Assembly (NCBI GenBank): GCA_035644935.1
Contig: DASQNO010000024.1
Span: forward strand, 1-61,980
Length of the DNA: 61,980 bases
Origin: CADCVW01 sp035644935
Lineage (GTDB): Bacteria > Pseudomonadota > Alphaproteobacteria > Sphingomonadales > Sphingomonadaceae
Direction: 5' to 3'
A program made the position numbers and the translations under genes. Shown piece after piece: positions 1 through 8,209 of this stretch (positions are counted from its first letter, which is position 1; every line of letters begins with the position of its first letter). Below the pieces are notes generated by a model. The model did no database searches and was not told the DNA's origin. It was given only the letters and a program-made list of their open reading frames with translations.

Positions 1-786
1 AGCGGCTACACCGCCATGCTGCAGGCCGACCGCTCGGCGGAAAGCGCGGGACGGCTGGAGAATTTGACCGAGCTGACGCGCGCGATGGAGGAGTACGACA
101 CGCTCCCTGCGTTCCTGGAGCACGTGTCGCTGGTCATGGACAACGACGCCGACAAGGCGAGCGCCAAAGTCACCATCATGACGATCCACGCCGCCAAGGG
201 GCTGGAGTTCGATACCGTGTTCCTCGCCGGGTGGGAGGAAGGCGTGTTCCCCTCGCAGCGCGCGATTGACGAAGGCGGCACCGCCAGCCTGGAGGAGGAG
301 CGCCGCCTCGCCTATGTCGCGATCACGCGCGCGCGCCGGTCATGCACGATCATCCACGCCGCCAACCGCCGCATCTACGGCCAGTGGACGAGCTCGATCC
401 CGTCGCGCTTCGTCACCGAACTGCCCAAGGCGCACATCGCCGAGGAGACCACGATGGCGGGCGGCGAGAGCCTGTGGCGCGCCAACTGGTCCGAACGAGC
501 CGATCCCTTCGCCGACCTCGCCCGCGGCAGCGGCCGCGGCCCCGGCTGGCAACGCGCCGCCACTGGCGGCGGCTTCGAACGCACCCCGCCGCGCATCGTC
601 GAGGCGCGGGCAAGCGCGATCAGCCTGGGCAACAAGGGCCGCAGCGACATCGCGCTGGGGCAGCGCGTGTTCCACTCCAAGTTCGGCTACGGCCAGGTGG
701 CGGAGATCGAGGGCAACAAGCTGGAGATCGACTTCGAGCAGTCGGGGCGCAAGCGGGTGCTGGATAGTTTTGTGGCCCCTGCCTGA
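1..786 (+). CDS. uvrD: UvrD/PcrA-family ATP-dependent DNA helicase, C-terminal part (5' truncated by the window)
   Basis: The reading frame is open from base 1, so the ATPase core lies outside the window. What is visible is the end of helicase domain 2: the VTIMTIHAAKGLEFD block (motif V region) and the EEERRLAYVAITRAR block (motif VI, with the arginine that contacts ATP). A linker and a small C-terminal Tudor-like module (G-x-R-V-F-H-S-K-F-G-Y-G-Q-V) follow, as is typical of PcrA/UvrD. SF1A helicases unwind DNA 3' to 5' in nucleotide excision and mismatch repair and remove proteins from DNA. About 261 residues are present. UvrD versus PcrA naming cannot be settled from this fragment. Confidence 0.93.
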   Translation, partial: SGYTAMLQADRSAESAGRLENLTELTRAMEEYDTLPAFLEHVSLVMDNDADKASAKVTIMTIHAAKGLEFDTVFLAGWEEGVFPSQRAIDEGGTASLEEERRLAYVAITRARRSCTIIHAANRRIYGQWTSSIPSRFVTELPKAHIAEETTMAGGESLWRANWSERADPFADLARGSGRGPGWQRAATGGGFERTPPRIVEARASAISLGNKGRSDIALGQRVFHSKFGYGQVAEIEGNKLEIDFEQSGRKRVLDSFVAPA

Positions 787-844
787 CCTTGCGAAACTCG
801 TGTGCGCGGCCTTCGTTGACGATGCTTCATACCAAGGAGCCCCC

Positions 845-1750
845 ATGGCCAAGATCCACACGCGCGACGGCACCAAGCTCTACGTCAAGGATTGGGGCGT
901 CGGGCGGCCCGTAATTCTGATGCACGGCTGGCCCCTCTCCGCCGACAGTTTCGACGATCAGGCCAAGGCGATCGCGGACGCGGGGATGCGGGCAATCTCC
1001 TATGACCGGCGCGGGTTCGGGCGGTCGGATCAGCCGTTCACGGGCTACGACTACGACACGTTCGCCGACGACCTCGCCGATGTCATGGAAGCGACGGGCG
1101 CAACGGAGGACGTGGCGCTGGTCGGCTTCTCGATGGGCGGCGGCGAGGTGGCGCGGTACATGTCGCGGCACGGCGGGCGCGGCGTCACGCAGGCGGCGTT
1201 CGTCGCCTCCGTCGTGCCGCATCTACTGAAGTCGAGCGACAACCCCGACGGGCTGGCGCAGGCGGACCTCGAGCAGATGACCGCGCAGATGAAGGAAGAC
1301 CGCGCCGACTTCTTCCGGACGTTCTTCAAGTCCTTCTACGGCATCGGGCTCATCTCGCACCCGGTCAGCCAGGCGCAGGCGGACGCGTCGTGGAACGTCG
1401 CGATGCAGGCCGGGCTGCAGGGGACGCTCAAGGCCGCCGAGGCGTTCGGGACGACCAACTTCCTCCCCGACCTGCCGTCAATCACCGTGCCGACGCTGAT
1501 CATCCACGGTACCGCGGACACCACGGTGCCCATCGACGCCACCGCCCGGCCACTCGCCAAGGCGCTGCCCCACGCCACGCTGATCGAATATGACGGCGCG
1601 CCGCACGGGCTCTTTGCGAGCCATAAGGAGCGGTTCACCGCCGACTTGCTGAGCTTCCTGCAGCAAGGCTCGTCGGGGTCGGCGTTCAGCTTCGCCGATC
1701 AGGGCGCGAGCGGGATCACCGCTGGGCTGAGCCCGGCGACGCGCTCTTAG
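845..1750 (+). CDS. Alpha/beta-fold hydrolase (non-haem chloroperoxidase/esterase type)
   Basis: A 301-residue protein of the alpha/beta hydrolase superfamily. The start is the ATG behind a good AAGGAG site at 834-839. The oxyanion-hole segment MHGWPLS is near residue 27. The nucleophile elbow G-F-S-M-G-G gives Ser96. A late Asp (HGTADTTVP) and His (GAPHGLF) complete the triad. This pattern fits the haloperoxidase/arylesterase group, cytoplasmic and without a signal peptide; the true substrate cannot be told. The C-terminus carries an extra Ser/Gly/Ala-rich tail of about 28 residues after the usual last helix. It stands alone between the helicase and the MFS gene, followed by a possible terminator. 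Confidence 0.9.
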   Translation: MAKIHTRDGTKLYVKDWGVGRPVILMHGWPLSADSFDDQAKAIADAGMRAISYDRRGFGRSDQPFTGYDYDTFADDLADVMEATGATEDVALVGFSMGGGEVARYMSRHGGRGVTQAAFVASVVPHLLKSSDNPDGLAQADLEQMTAQMKEDRADFFRTFFKSFYGIGLISHPVSQAQADASWNVAMQAGLQGTLKAAEAFGTTNFLPDLPSITVPTLIIHGTADTTVPIDATARPLAKALPHATLIEYDGAPHGLFASHKERFTADLLSFLQQGSSGSAFSFADQGASGITAGLSPATRS

Positions 1751-1771
1751 GCTCAACGCACATCGAAACGG

Positions 1772-1796
1772 CCGCGCAGAAAGCAGCGGTTTTTTT
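1772..1796 (+). terminator. Possible Rho-independent terminator after the alpha/beta hydrolase
   Basis: A short GC stem (CCGC/GCGG with a loop that can pair a little further) is followed directly by seven T residues, about 25 bases after the hydrolase stop. The stem is short, so this is a moderate call. Confidence 0.4.
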
Positions 1797-1802
1797 GTAC
1801 CG

Positions 1803-1859
1803 CGGCGTAGGCCGGGGTCCAGTGACGCCGCCGGCACGGCTGGACCCCGGCCTACGCCG
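1803..1859. repeat. Palindromic intergenic repeat (19-bp perfect inverted arms)
   Basis: Two perfect 19-bp inverted arms (1803-1821 and 1841-1859) are separated by 19 bases. The arms begin CGGCGTAGGCC and end GGGGTCCA. The sequence resembles the family found elsewhere in the window with the core 'ggccggga', but it is a distinct version. It lies between two same-strand genes and may be a REP-like mobile palindrome. Confidence 0.75.
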
Positions 1860-1904
1860 GGGTACACACTGTTCGACGCCGAGGACGCTGACTAAGGGAC
1901 GGGC

Positions 1905-3242
1905 GTGACCGCCCCCGCCTCCCCGTTCTCTTTCCCCCAGTTCCGCTTCTACTGGTCGGCGCGGCTGGCGAGCACGATCGCCAGCACGCTGCTCGTCGTC
2001 GTACTCGGCGTCCACGTCTACGACGTCGCGCGCGAGACGATGTCTATCGCGCGCGCGTCCTTCTGGCTCGGCATGGTGGGACTGGCGCAGTTCCTGCCGC
2101 TGTTCGCGCTGACGCTGGTCGCGGGCTACGTCGCCGACCGCGTCGACCGGCGTTGGATCGTGCGCTCCGCGCTGGCGCTGGAGCTTGGCTGCGCCGTCAC
2201 GCTGGGGCTGCTCGCGGCGAACGACGCGGTGACGCTGCCGTGGCTGTTCGCGGTGGCCGTCGCGCTCGGCGTCGGGCGTGCGTTCGCGGGGCCGGCGCTG
2301 TCCGCGTTCGCGCCCAACCTCGTGCCTCCCGCCTCGCTGCCGAGCGCCATCGCGCTGGGGTCGATCGCCTGGCAGGCGGGCGCGGTCACCGGGCCGCTGA
2401 TCGGCGGCTTCAGCTACGACGCGTCGCCGACGCTGGCGTACGGGATATCCGCGGCGCTGCTGGCCCTGTCGCTGCTAGCCATGTTCCAGATCCGTCCTTT
2501 GCCCCTGGGCGATGCGGGCAAGTCGCACCCGTTGCGCGCGGTGATTGACGGCATTGCCTATGTCCGGCGCAACCGCATCGTCCTGGGCGCGATCTCGCTC
2601 GATCTGTTCGCGGTGCTGCTGGGCGGCGCGACGGCGATGCTGCCTGTTTACGCGCGCGACATCTTGTTCGTAGGGTCGGAGGGGCTGGGCCTGCTGCGCG
2701 CCGCGCCTTCCATCGGCGCAGCGGCGACGGCGCTGCTGCTGGTGCGGTACCCGCTCAAGCGCCGGGTGGGCGCGACGATGTTCTGGTGCGTGGCGCTGTT
2801 CGGGCTGGCGACGCTCGTGTTCGGCGCGTCAAAGGTCATGTGGCTGTCGGTGGGAAGCCTGGTGGTGCTCGGCGCGGCGGACATGGTCAGCGTCTATGTC
2901 CGCTCCTCGCTGATCCAGCTGCACACGCCGGACGCGATGCGCGGCCGTGTGTCGGCGGTGTCGGGCCTGTTCATCTCGGCCTCCAACGAGCTTGGCGAGT
3001 TCCGCGCAGGGATTGCGGGATCGCTCGTCGGACCGGTGGCGGCGGTCGTCGGCGGCGGCGCCCTGGCGATCGTGGTGACGGGCCTCTGCGCATGGGCGTT
3101 CCCGGCGCTGCGCCGCGCGGACCGCTTCGCGGTGCCGGACATTTTGACGGAAGAAGCGGGCGGAGCCAAAGGATCGCTCCCCGTCGAGGCGCCGGCGCTT
3201 GCGGCCGGCGTCGACCCGCAAACCGGAAAGGCAATTCAATGA
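1905..3242 (+). CDS. MFS transporter (EntS-like exporter family)
   Basis: A 445-residue, strongly hydrophobic protein with about 12 membrane segments. The opening 'FPQFRFYWSARLASTIAS' and the VAGYVADRVDRRWIVR loop (motif A-like) between helices 2 and 3 are typical of the EntS/DUF894 branch of the major facilitator superfamily, which exports siderophores and drugs. The likely start is a GTG at 1905; no ATG lies closer to the conserved N-terminus. Its stop overlaps the start of cysK by ATGA, so the two genes are translationally coupled. The substrate is unknown. Coupling to cysteine synthesis might hint at export of a cysteine-related compound, but that is only inference. Confidence 0.88.
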   Translation: MTAPASPFSFPQFRFYWSARLASTIASTLLVVVLGVHVYDVARETMSIARASFWLGMVGLAQFLPLFALTLVAGYVADRVDRRWIVRSALALELGCAVTLGLLAANDAVTLPWLFAVAVALGVGRAFAGPALSAFAPNLVPPASLPSAIALGSIAWQAGAVTGPLIGGFSYDASPTLAYGISAALLALSLLAMFQIRPLPLGDAGKSHPLRAVIDGIAYVRRNRIVLGAISLDLFAVLLGGATAMLPVYARDILFVGSEGLGLLRAAPSIGAAATALLLVRYPLKRRVGATMFWCVALFGLATLVFGASKVMWLSVGSLVVLGAADMVSVYVRSSLIQLHTPDAMRGRVSAVSGLFISASNELGEFRAGIAGSLVGPVAAVVGGGALAIVVTGLCAWAFPALRRADRFAVPDILTEEAGGAKGSLPVEAPALAAGVDPQTGKAIQ

Positions 3243-4156
3243 AGGCGAACACGATCCTCGACACGATCGGCAACACCGCGCACATCCGCATCAACCGGCT
3301 GTTCGGACCCGACGTCGAGGTCTGGTCCAAGTCGGAACGCGCCAATCCCGGCGGGTCGATCAAGGACCGCATCGCGCTGGCGATGATCGAGGCGGCGGAG
3401 GCCGACGGGCGCTTGCAGCCCGGCGGCACGATCGTGGAGCCCACCAGCGGGAATACGGGCATCGGCCTGGCGATGGTCGCGGCGGTTAAAGGCTACAAGC
3501 TGATCGTCTGCATGCCCGAAAGCATGTCGCTGGAACGCCGCCGGCTGATGAAGGCGTACGGCGCGACGCTGGACCTGACGCCCAAGGAGAAGGGCATGAA
3601 GGGCGCCATCGCGCGGGCGGAGGAGATCGTCGCGGAAACGGGCGCGTGGATGCCGCAGCAGTTCGAAAACGACGCCAACATCGCCGTGCATCTGGCGACC
3701 ACCGTTCCGGAAATCCTTGCTGACTTCCGCGACGCGCCGATCGACGTGATCATCACCGGAGTCGGTACCGGCGGGCACATCACCGCCTGCGCCGAAGCGC
3801 TCAAGAAGGAGTGGCCGAACCTCAAGGTCTATGCGGTGGAGCCGGAATTGTCGCCGGTGATCAGCGGCGGCGCTCCCGCCCCGCACCCGATCCAGGGCAT
3901 CGGCGCCGGGTTCATCCCGGGCAACCTCCACGTCGACGCGCTGGACGGCGTGATCCAGGTCGGCGCTGAGGAAGCGCGCGAATGGGCGCGGCGGTCGGCG
4001 CGGGAGGAAGGCACGCTGGTGGGCATATCCAGCGGCGCGAGCCTCGCGGCGATCGCCAAGAAGCTTCCCGAACTCCCCGCCGGGACGCGTATCCTCAGCT
4101 TCAACTACGACACGGGGGAGCGTTATCTGTCCGTGCCGGACTTCCTTCCGGACTAA
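3239..4156 (+). CDS. cysK: Cysteine synthase (O-acetylserine sulfhydrylase), PLP-dependent
   Basis: A 305-residue fold-type II PLP enzyme that makes L-cysteine from O-acetylserine and sulfide. The PLP lysine lies in NPGGSIKDR (about residue 40), the substrate loop is PTSGNTGIG, and the phosphate-binding loop is GVGTGGH, all intact. The C-terminal SGAS motif is also present. It starts by ATGA overlap with the MFS gene upstream. The length matches the CysK/CysM group. Assignment to CysK rather than CysM rests on the overall sequence pattern and is likely but not certain. Confidence 0.93.
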   Translation: MKANTILDTIGNTAHIRINRLFGPDVEVWSKSERANPGGSIKDRIALAMIEAAEADGRLQPGGTIVEPTSGNTGIGLAMVAAVKGYKLIVCMPESMSLERRRLMKAYGATLDLTPKEKGMKGAIARAEEIVAETGAWMPQQFENDANIAVHLATTVPEILADFRDAPIDVIITGVGTGGHITACAEALKKEWPNLKVYAVEPELSPVISGGAPAPHPIQGIGAGFIPGNLHVDALDGVIQVGAEEAREWARRSAREEGTLVGISSGASLAAIAKKLPELPAGTRILSFNYDTGERYLSVPDFLPD

Positions 4157-4165
4157 GGACCAAGG

Positions 4166-4299
4166 GTCCTCCCCTGCTTTTGCAGGGGAGGGGGACCATC
4201 ACGCGTAGCGGGATGGTGGAGGGGCTTTTTTTCGTTTCGCGTGAAGAAGCCCCTCCACCAGCTTCGCTGGTCCCCTCCCCCGCAAAGGCGGGGGAGGAC
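4166..4299. repeat. Long palindromic intergenic element (family A, 'gtcctcccct...gggaggac')
   Basis: A complex palindrome of about 134 bases with nested stems. The outer arms are of the form gtcctcccctgc/gcgggggaggac, and inner arms read gtggaggggctt/aagcccctccac. The same family occurs at 13407-13542, and a related one lies inside valS at 31611-31714. It sits between the convergent genes cysK and the PH-domain operon, where it could act as a bidirectional stem-loop. Confidence 0.8.
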
Positions 4300-4347
4300 A
4301 TCAGCTCGATCCCGCATCCATACAATGCAACGAAGCCTTCTCACGCC

Positions 4348-5835
4348 CTAGCCCCGCGCCGCGCGCGCCAGCCTGTCCATCAGCGCCTGCGCGCGCGCCA
4401 GGCTCAGGTCGACGATGCGCGGCCCCCCGAGCATCGGCGCTCCCGCCGTGTCGACCAGCACGCTCGCCAGCCCCAGCCGGCGCTGCAGCCATGACCGCGT
4501 CAGCGTCAGCGTCTGCAGCCGGGCGGTGGGCACGATCCACAATTCCTGCCGCCACACGCCGCTGCGGATGAACAGGAGGTCGTCTCCGAGCGCGTAGCGG
4601 TGGAAACGCCGCTCGAGCACGGCGACGACGAGCATCGCCCCCAGCAGCGGCAGCGCAAACAGCGCCGGGGGCCAGACCGCCGACGCGCCCAGGATGGCGG
4701 CGAGCGGCAGGCCCAGGCGGGTCGGCAGGATGCGCAGGACGTGACGGCTCGACACCTTCTCCATCGCCGCCTCGTCGGGCATGCTCAGCCGCCCCTGTTC
4801 GTGCATGATCTCGCCCATCTCGGCCGTGGTCGCCAGCGGCGCGACGCTCTGCCGCTGCCCGCCCGCCACGACACCGCCCAGCGTCTGGAACTGCAGCGAT
4901 CCCCAGCCGAACGCACGGCGGAGCGGCCCGGTGCGCAGCAGCGCCAGCTGCACGCGTGCCTTGGGCAGCACGACGTCGCTGCGGGTGAACAGGCCGCGGG
5001 TGCGGCGAAAACGCGCGCCCTCCACCGACAAGCGGAACCGATAGTCGGCCGCCAGCGTCCGCGCGATGCCAAGCACCAGCCCCACGATCATCGCCAGAAG
5101 CGCCACGGCAACTATTGCGCCGACACCGACGCCCACACGCGCCTGATCCTCCACCAGGCCGATCCAGCGGCCGGGATCGTCGATGTCGAACGGCAGCACG
5201 CCGCGAAACGTCTGCAATGCGCCGAACAGCCCCGCCAGGTAGACTAGGCTGAAGTTGAAGACCCCGGCGACGAGCACCCGCCCGAGGCCCATTTCGAAGA
5301 TCGGGCGCGCGGCGGGCAGCGCCGGCGCCGCCTCGATCTCGCCAGTCCGCACTTGCGCCTTTCCGGCGCGAACCGCGGCACGCAGCGCATCGGCCTCGGG
5401 CAAGGTGACGCTGTCGATCAGGCCTTCATCGCTCGCCGACCCGCCCGTTTCGATGCGCACGGTGGCCAGGCCGAACAACCGCTGCAGCGGCCCGCGTTCG
5501 ATGTCGACATCCTGGATGCGGTCGAACGGGATCGAGCGGCGCGTGCGGGTCAGCAGCCCGCTTTCAATCACCACATCATTGGTGCCGACGCCGTAGCGGA
5601 ACCGCCGCCACGCGAGCCAGTGCAGCCCGAGCACGACCAGGATGCCCACCCCGGCGACCGCTAGCATGCCGGACCAGTCGCCTCGCGAAACATAGGCATA
5701 GGCCGCCGGCAGGCCGAGCAGCGCCGATGGCGCGTTCTTGAGGAATCGGACCGGCACCGTCGCCGGGTGGACGCGCCGGTCGGCGACCGTTTCCGGCTCC
5801 GCGCCCGTTGCCGCCGGGCGCCCCGCGTCGGTCAA
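4348..5835 (-). CDS. PH domain-containing membrane protein, YdbT-like
   Basis: A 495-residue membrane protein with three repeats of the bacterial PH domain 2 (bPH2, formerly DUF304). Each repeat has the mark R-R-S-I-P-F-D-R-I-Q-D-V-x-I or a variant (for example 'TARLQTLTLTRSWLQRRLG'). Pairs of membrane helices precede each repeat. The best start is the TTG at 5835, which overlaps the stop of the upstream PH gene (TTGA). The frame stays open further upstream but only antisense-like sequence is gained. E. coli and Bacillus YdbS/YdbT pairs have this same two-gene layout. Their molecular role is poorly known; a link to membrane stress has been suggested. Confidence 0.85.
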   Translation of the reverse strand: MTDAGRPAATGAEPETVADRRVHPATVPVRFLKNAPSALLGLPAAYAYVSRGDWSGMLAVAGVGILVVLGLHWLAWRRFRYGVGTNDVVIESGLLTRTRRSIPFDRIQDVDIERGPLQRLFGLATVRIETGGSASDEGLIDSVTLPEADALRAAVRAGKAQVRTGEIEAAPALPAARPIFEMGLGRVLVAGVFNFSLVYLAGLFGALQTFRGVLPFDIDDPGRWIGLVEDQARVGVGVGAIVAVALLAMIVGLVLGIARTLAADYRFRLSVEGARFRRTRGLFTRSDVVLPKARVQLALLRTGPLRRAFGWGSLQFQTLGGVVAGGQRQSVAPLATTAEMGEIMHEQGRLSMPDEAAMEKVSSRHVLRILPTRLGLPLAAILGASAVWPPALFALPLLGAMLVVAVLERRFHRYALGDDLLFIRSGVWRQELWIVPTARLQTLTLTRSWLQRRLGLASVLVDTAGAPMLGGPRIVDLSLARAQALMDRLARAARG

Positions 5836-6299
5836 GCCTCCTCCTCCCGGCCGATCCGCGCGCGAACCTCGTCGCGGATCGCCTCGGCCGCCGCGCGGCT
5901 GAGGCCGGGCAGCACGACGCGGCTGTTGGCCGTGCCCGCGGTGTGCAGCACCAGCCGGCAGACGCCGAACGCACGTTCCACTGGGCCTTGGATCACGTCG
6001 ATATGCTGAACGCGGGCCAGCGGCACATGCGTCTGCACGCGCGTCCAGACGCCGAACGCGATGCGCAGTTCGTCCTCGGTCATGGCATAGGCCCAAGCGC
6101 GGTACCGGCGTCCGGGCGAAAACAGCACCAGAAAGGCGGACAGCGCCAGCACGGGTCCGAGTACCAGACCCGGGGGCATCGCCTCAACGCGGGCCGCGAG
6201 CACTGCTTCGGCGGCGGTCGCGGCAGCACACAGCACCAGCGCCAGCACCGCCGCGTGAAGGCGCATGACGCCGAGCTGTCCGCGTTCGAGTGGCTGCAT
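5832..6299 (-). CDS. PH domain-containing membrane protein, YdbS-like
   Basis: A 155-residue protein with two membrane helices followed by one bPH2 domain (VPLARVQHIDVIQGPVERAFG). The start is the ATG at 6299 behind a GGAGG-type site; an upstream extension to 6413 looks non-coding. It forms a two-gene operon with the larger YdbT-like protein, whose start overlaps its stop. The pair probably works together at the inner membrane. Function unknown. Confidence 0.85.
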   Translation of the reverse strand: MQPLERGQLGVMRLHAAVLALVLCAAATAAEAVLAARVEAMPPGLVLGPVLALSAFLVLFSPGRRYRAWAYAMTEDELRIAFGVWTRVQTHVPLARVQHIDVIQGPVERAFGVCRLVLHTAGTANSRVVLPGLSRAAAEAIRDEVRARIGREEEA

Positions 6300-6411
6300 G
6301 TCCTGACCCCCTCCCGCTCGCCGATGCGGACCGCAGCGTGATACAGGCTCGCATCGGCGCGGCAAGGCGCGGACTGTTGGCGTTTCGCCCGCCTGCCCAC
6401 TAGATGACGCC

Positions 6412-7749
6412 ATGACATTCAGAACCGGGGACGAGACGATCGTGAAGCGTGGCAGCAGGTTGGCGACCGTAAGTGCGATAACCCTCGCCTGGCTGGTGGC
6501 GGGAACCGCCTACGCGCAACCGGTGGACGACTCGATCCCGCCCGGTCCCCGGTCCGACGACAGCTTCCGCATCGAACGCGACGGCACCGTCGCGCCCCCC
6601 GCACCGGCGCCCGCTCCTGCTCCGACGCCGACGCCGGCCCCCGCTCCTACACCGGCGCCCACACCTGCCCCACCGGTCGCTTTGCCGCCGGCCCCTGCGC
6701 CGGCCCCGTCGGCCACTCCCGTCGCGCCCGCGCAGCGTCCTGCTCGCCGCGTGCAGCCGCCGGTCTTCACGGCGCCCGTCCGCGAGCCCGAGCTTGTCGC
6801 CCCTGCAGCCCCTGCGCCGCCAGCGGACGAGGTGTTTCCGAACGCGACGGCGACACCGCCGCAGGAGCCGGTTCCGATCCCGGCGGATCCCGGCTTCGGC
6901 ACGACCGATGTCCCACCGCCGGTCTCCGAACCCTCGCCCGAGCCCACCCGAGAGCCGGCTAACCAAAGCGACCCATCATCACCGGCGCTTTGGGCGGCCG
7001 CGATCGCCGCGGGCGTTCTGGGGCTGCTCGCTCTGCTATTCCACCGGCGGCGGCGTGCGCGCGCCGTGACGATCGAGGAGACGACGTACAGCGAAGAGCC
7101 GGATCAGGTCGAGGAACCGGATCAGGTCGAGGAGCCGGAGGCTTCAGATGAGCCCGAGATTTCGATCACGCCGCTCACCGCGGCCTCGCTCGCGTCCGCG
7201 CCGTTGATTGCAGCCGCGCCTCCGGCCGCCGACGCTCGGCCGCGGCTGGAACTCGCCTTCACGCCCGCCGCGGCGAGCGCCACCGACGAGCTGGCGACGG
7301 TGGATTTCGTGCTGACGGTTACGAATGCGGGCGACGCCCCGGCGCGCGACGTGCGCCTGGAGGGGCGGCTGCTGGCGATGGGCGGCGATCACGACGCGGT
7401 GCTGACGCGCTTCTTCGCCGAACCGCTCGGCCGGCCGACGCGCGTTGCCGAAACGCTGGTTCCGGGCGTCGGCGCCGAGCTGCGCGCCAAGGTAACGCTG
7501 CCCCGCTCCGCCGTGCGGCCGATCCAGGTCGCCGACCGAACGTTGTTCGTGCCGCTGGTCGCCATCAACCTCCTCTACGACTGGGGCGATGCGCCCGATG
7601 TGCGCACCGGTCAGACCGCGATGAGCTATGTCGTGGGGCGCGAAGCGCGTCCGCCAACGGCCAAGATGGCGCCGTTCCGGCTCGACCAGGGCCCGCGCAT
7701 CTACCGGCAGGTCGGCCAGCGCCCGCACGAGTTGAGGCGCGTGGCCTAG
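6412..7749 (+). CDS. Secreted/membrane protein with Pro-Ala-rich region, one membrane helix and a CARDB-like C-terminal domain; function unknown
   Basis: A 445-residue protein. It has a signal peptide (VSAITLAWLVAGTAYAQ), then about 150 residues of low-complexity Pro/Ala/Thr sequence encoded by imperfect GCN-CCN repeats (6590-6720). A single membrane helix (ALWAAAIAAGVLGLLALLF) with an Arg-rich stop follows, then an acidic repeat (two near-identical E-E-P-D-Q-V units), and finally a beta-rich domain with the 'VDFVLTVTNAGDAPARDV' pattern seen in CARDB/DUF11-like folds. The start could be ATG 6412 or GTG 6442; the second puts the signal peptide right at the N-terminus. No known family name can be given. 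Confidence 0.75.
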   Translation: MTFRTGDETIVKRGSRLATVSAITLAWLVAGTAYAQPVDDSIPPGPRSDDSFRIERDGTVAPPAPAPAPAPTPTPAPAPTPAPTPAPPVALPPAPAPAPSATPVAPAQRPARRVQPPVFTAPVREPELVAPAAPAPPADEVFPNATATPPQEPVPIPADPGFGTTDVPPPVSEPSPEPTREPANQSDPSSPALWAAAIAAGVLGLLALLFHRRRRARAVTIEETTYSEEPDQVEEPDQVEEPEASDEPEISITPLTAASLASAPLIAAAPPAADARPRLELAFTPAAASATDELATVDFVLTVTNAGDAPARDVRLEGRLLAMGGDHDAVLTRFFAEPLGRPTRVAETLVPGVGAELRAKVTLPRSAVRPIQVADRTLFVPLVAINLLYDWGDAPDVRTGQTAMSYVVGREARPPTAKMAPFRLDQGPRIYRQVGQRPHELRRVA

Positions 7750-7756
7750 CGCCGCC

Positions 7757-8125
7757 TCAAGGGGCCGAACGCCCGCGCTCCGCGGCCGCGCGCTGCCACG
7801 GCCACTGGCCCTCGATCTCCACTTCAAGACTCCAGCTGAGAAAGGTCCGGATCGCGACGATCCCGGCGAGCACGGCCAGGCTCTCCAGCGTCGGTTCGAT
7901 CGCAACGGTGTTGATAATGTCGGCGGCGACGAGGAACTCCAGGCCGAGCAGGATCGAGCGGCCGAGGTCGGAGCGGAACGCGGCCACCGCGTCCTCGCGG
8001 TCCCGTGACGCGACAAGCTGGCGCAGGAACTGGATCAACGACGCCGCCGCGCCCACGACGATGATGCCGATGCCGACGATCTCGATCGCACGGGTGAGCC
8101 ACTCGATCGCGTGCTGCAACGTCAT
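7757..8125 (-). CDS. DUF1622 family small membrane protein
   Basis: A 122-residue protein with three predicted membrane segments (EIVGIGIIVVGAAASLIQFL; the GLEFLVAADIINTVAI segment; SLAVLAGIVAIRTFLSWSLEVEIEG). The 'L-E-F-L-V-A-A-D-I-I' and 'R-T-F-L-S-W-S-L-E-V-E' blocks mark DUF1622. The start is ATG 8125 behind GGGAGCG. It is convergent with the gene on its left. The function of the family is unknown. Confidence 0.85.
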   Translation of the reverse strand: MTLQHAIEWLTRAIEIVGIGIIVVGAAASLIQFLRQLVASRDREDAVAAFRSDLGRSILLGLEFLVAADIINTVAIEPTLESLAVLAGIVAIRTFLSWSLEVEIEGQWPWQRAAAERGRSAP

Positions 8126-8209
8126 CGCCGCTCCCTGGCCGGTCCGTCCCGCCCGCACGCATCCTAGCGCGCGGCGAGCGGGGTTGGAACGACCGCGTGG
8201 AAGGCGGGT

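Noticed and set aside
266..844. Long upstream extension of the alpha/beta hydrolase frame across the helicase
   Set aside because: It is in another frame of the helicase gene, with Arg/Ala/Ser-rich shadow translation. The hydrolase has a good ribosome site and family-like N-terminus at 845.
5836..6096. N-terminal extension of the larger PH protein
   Set aside because: It overlaps the coding part of the first PH gene in another frame and does not look like protein. TTG 5835 gives the usual N-terminus and a TTGA overlap.
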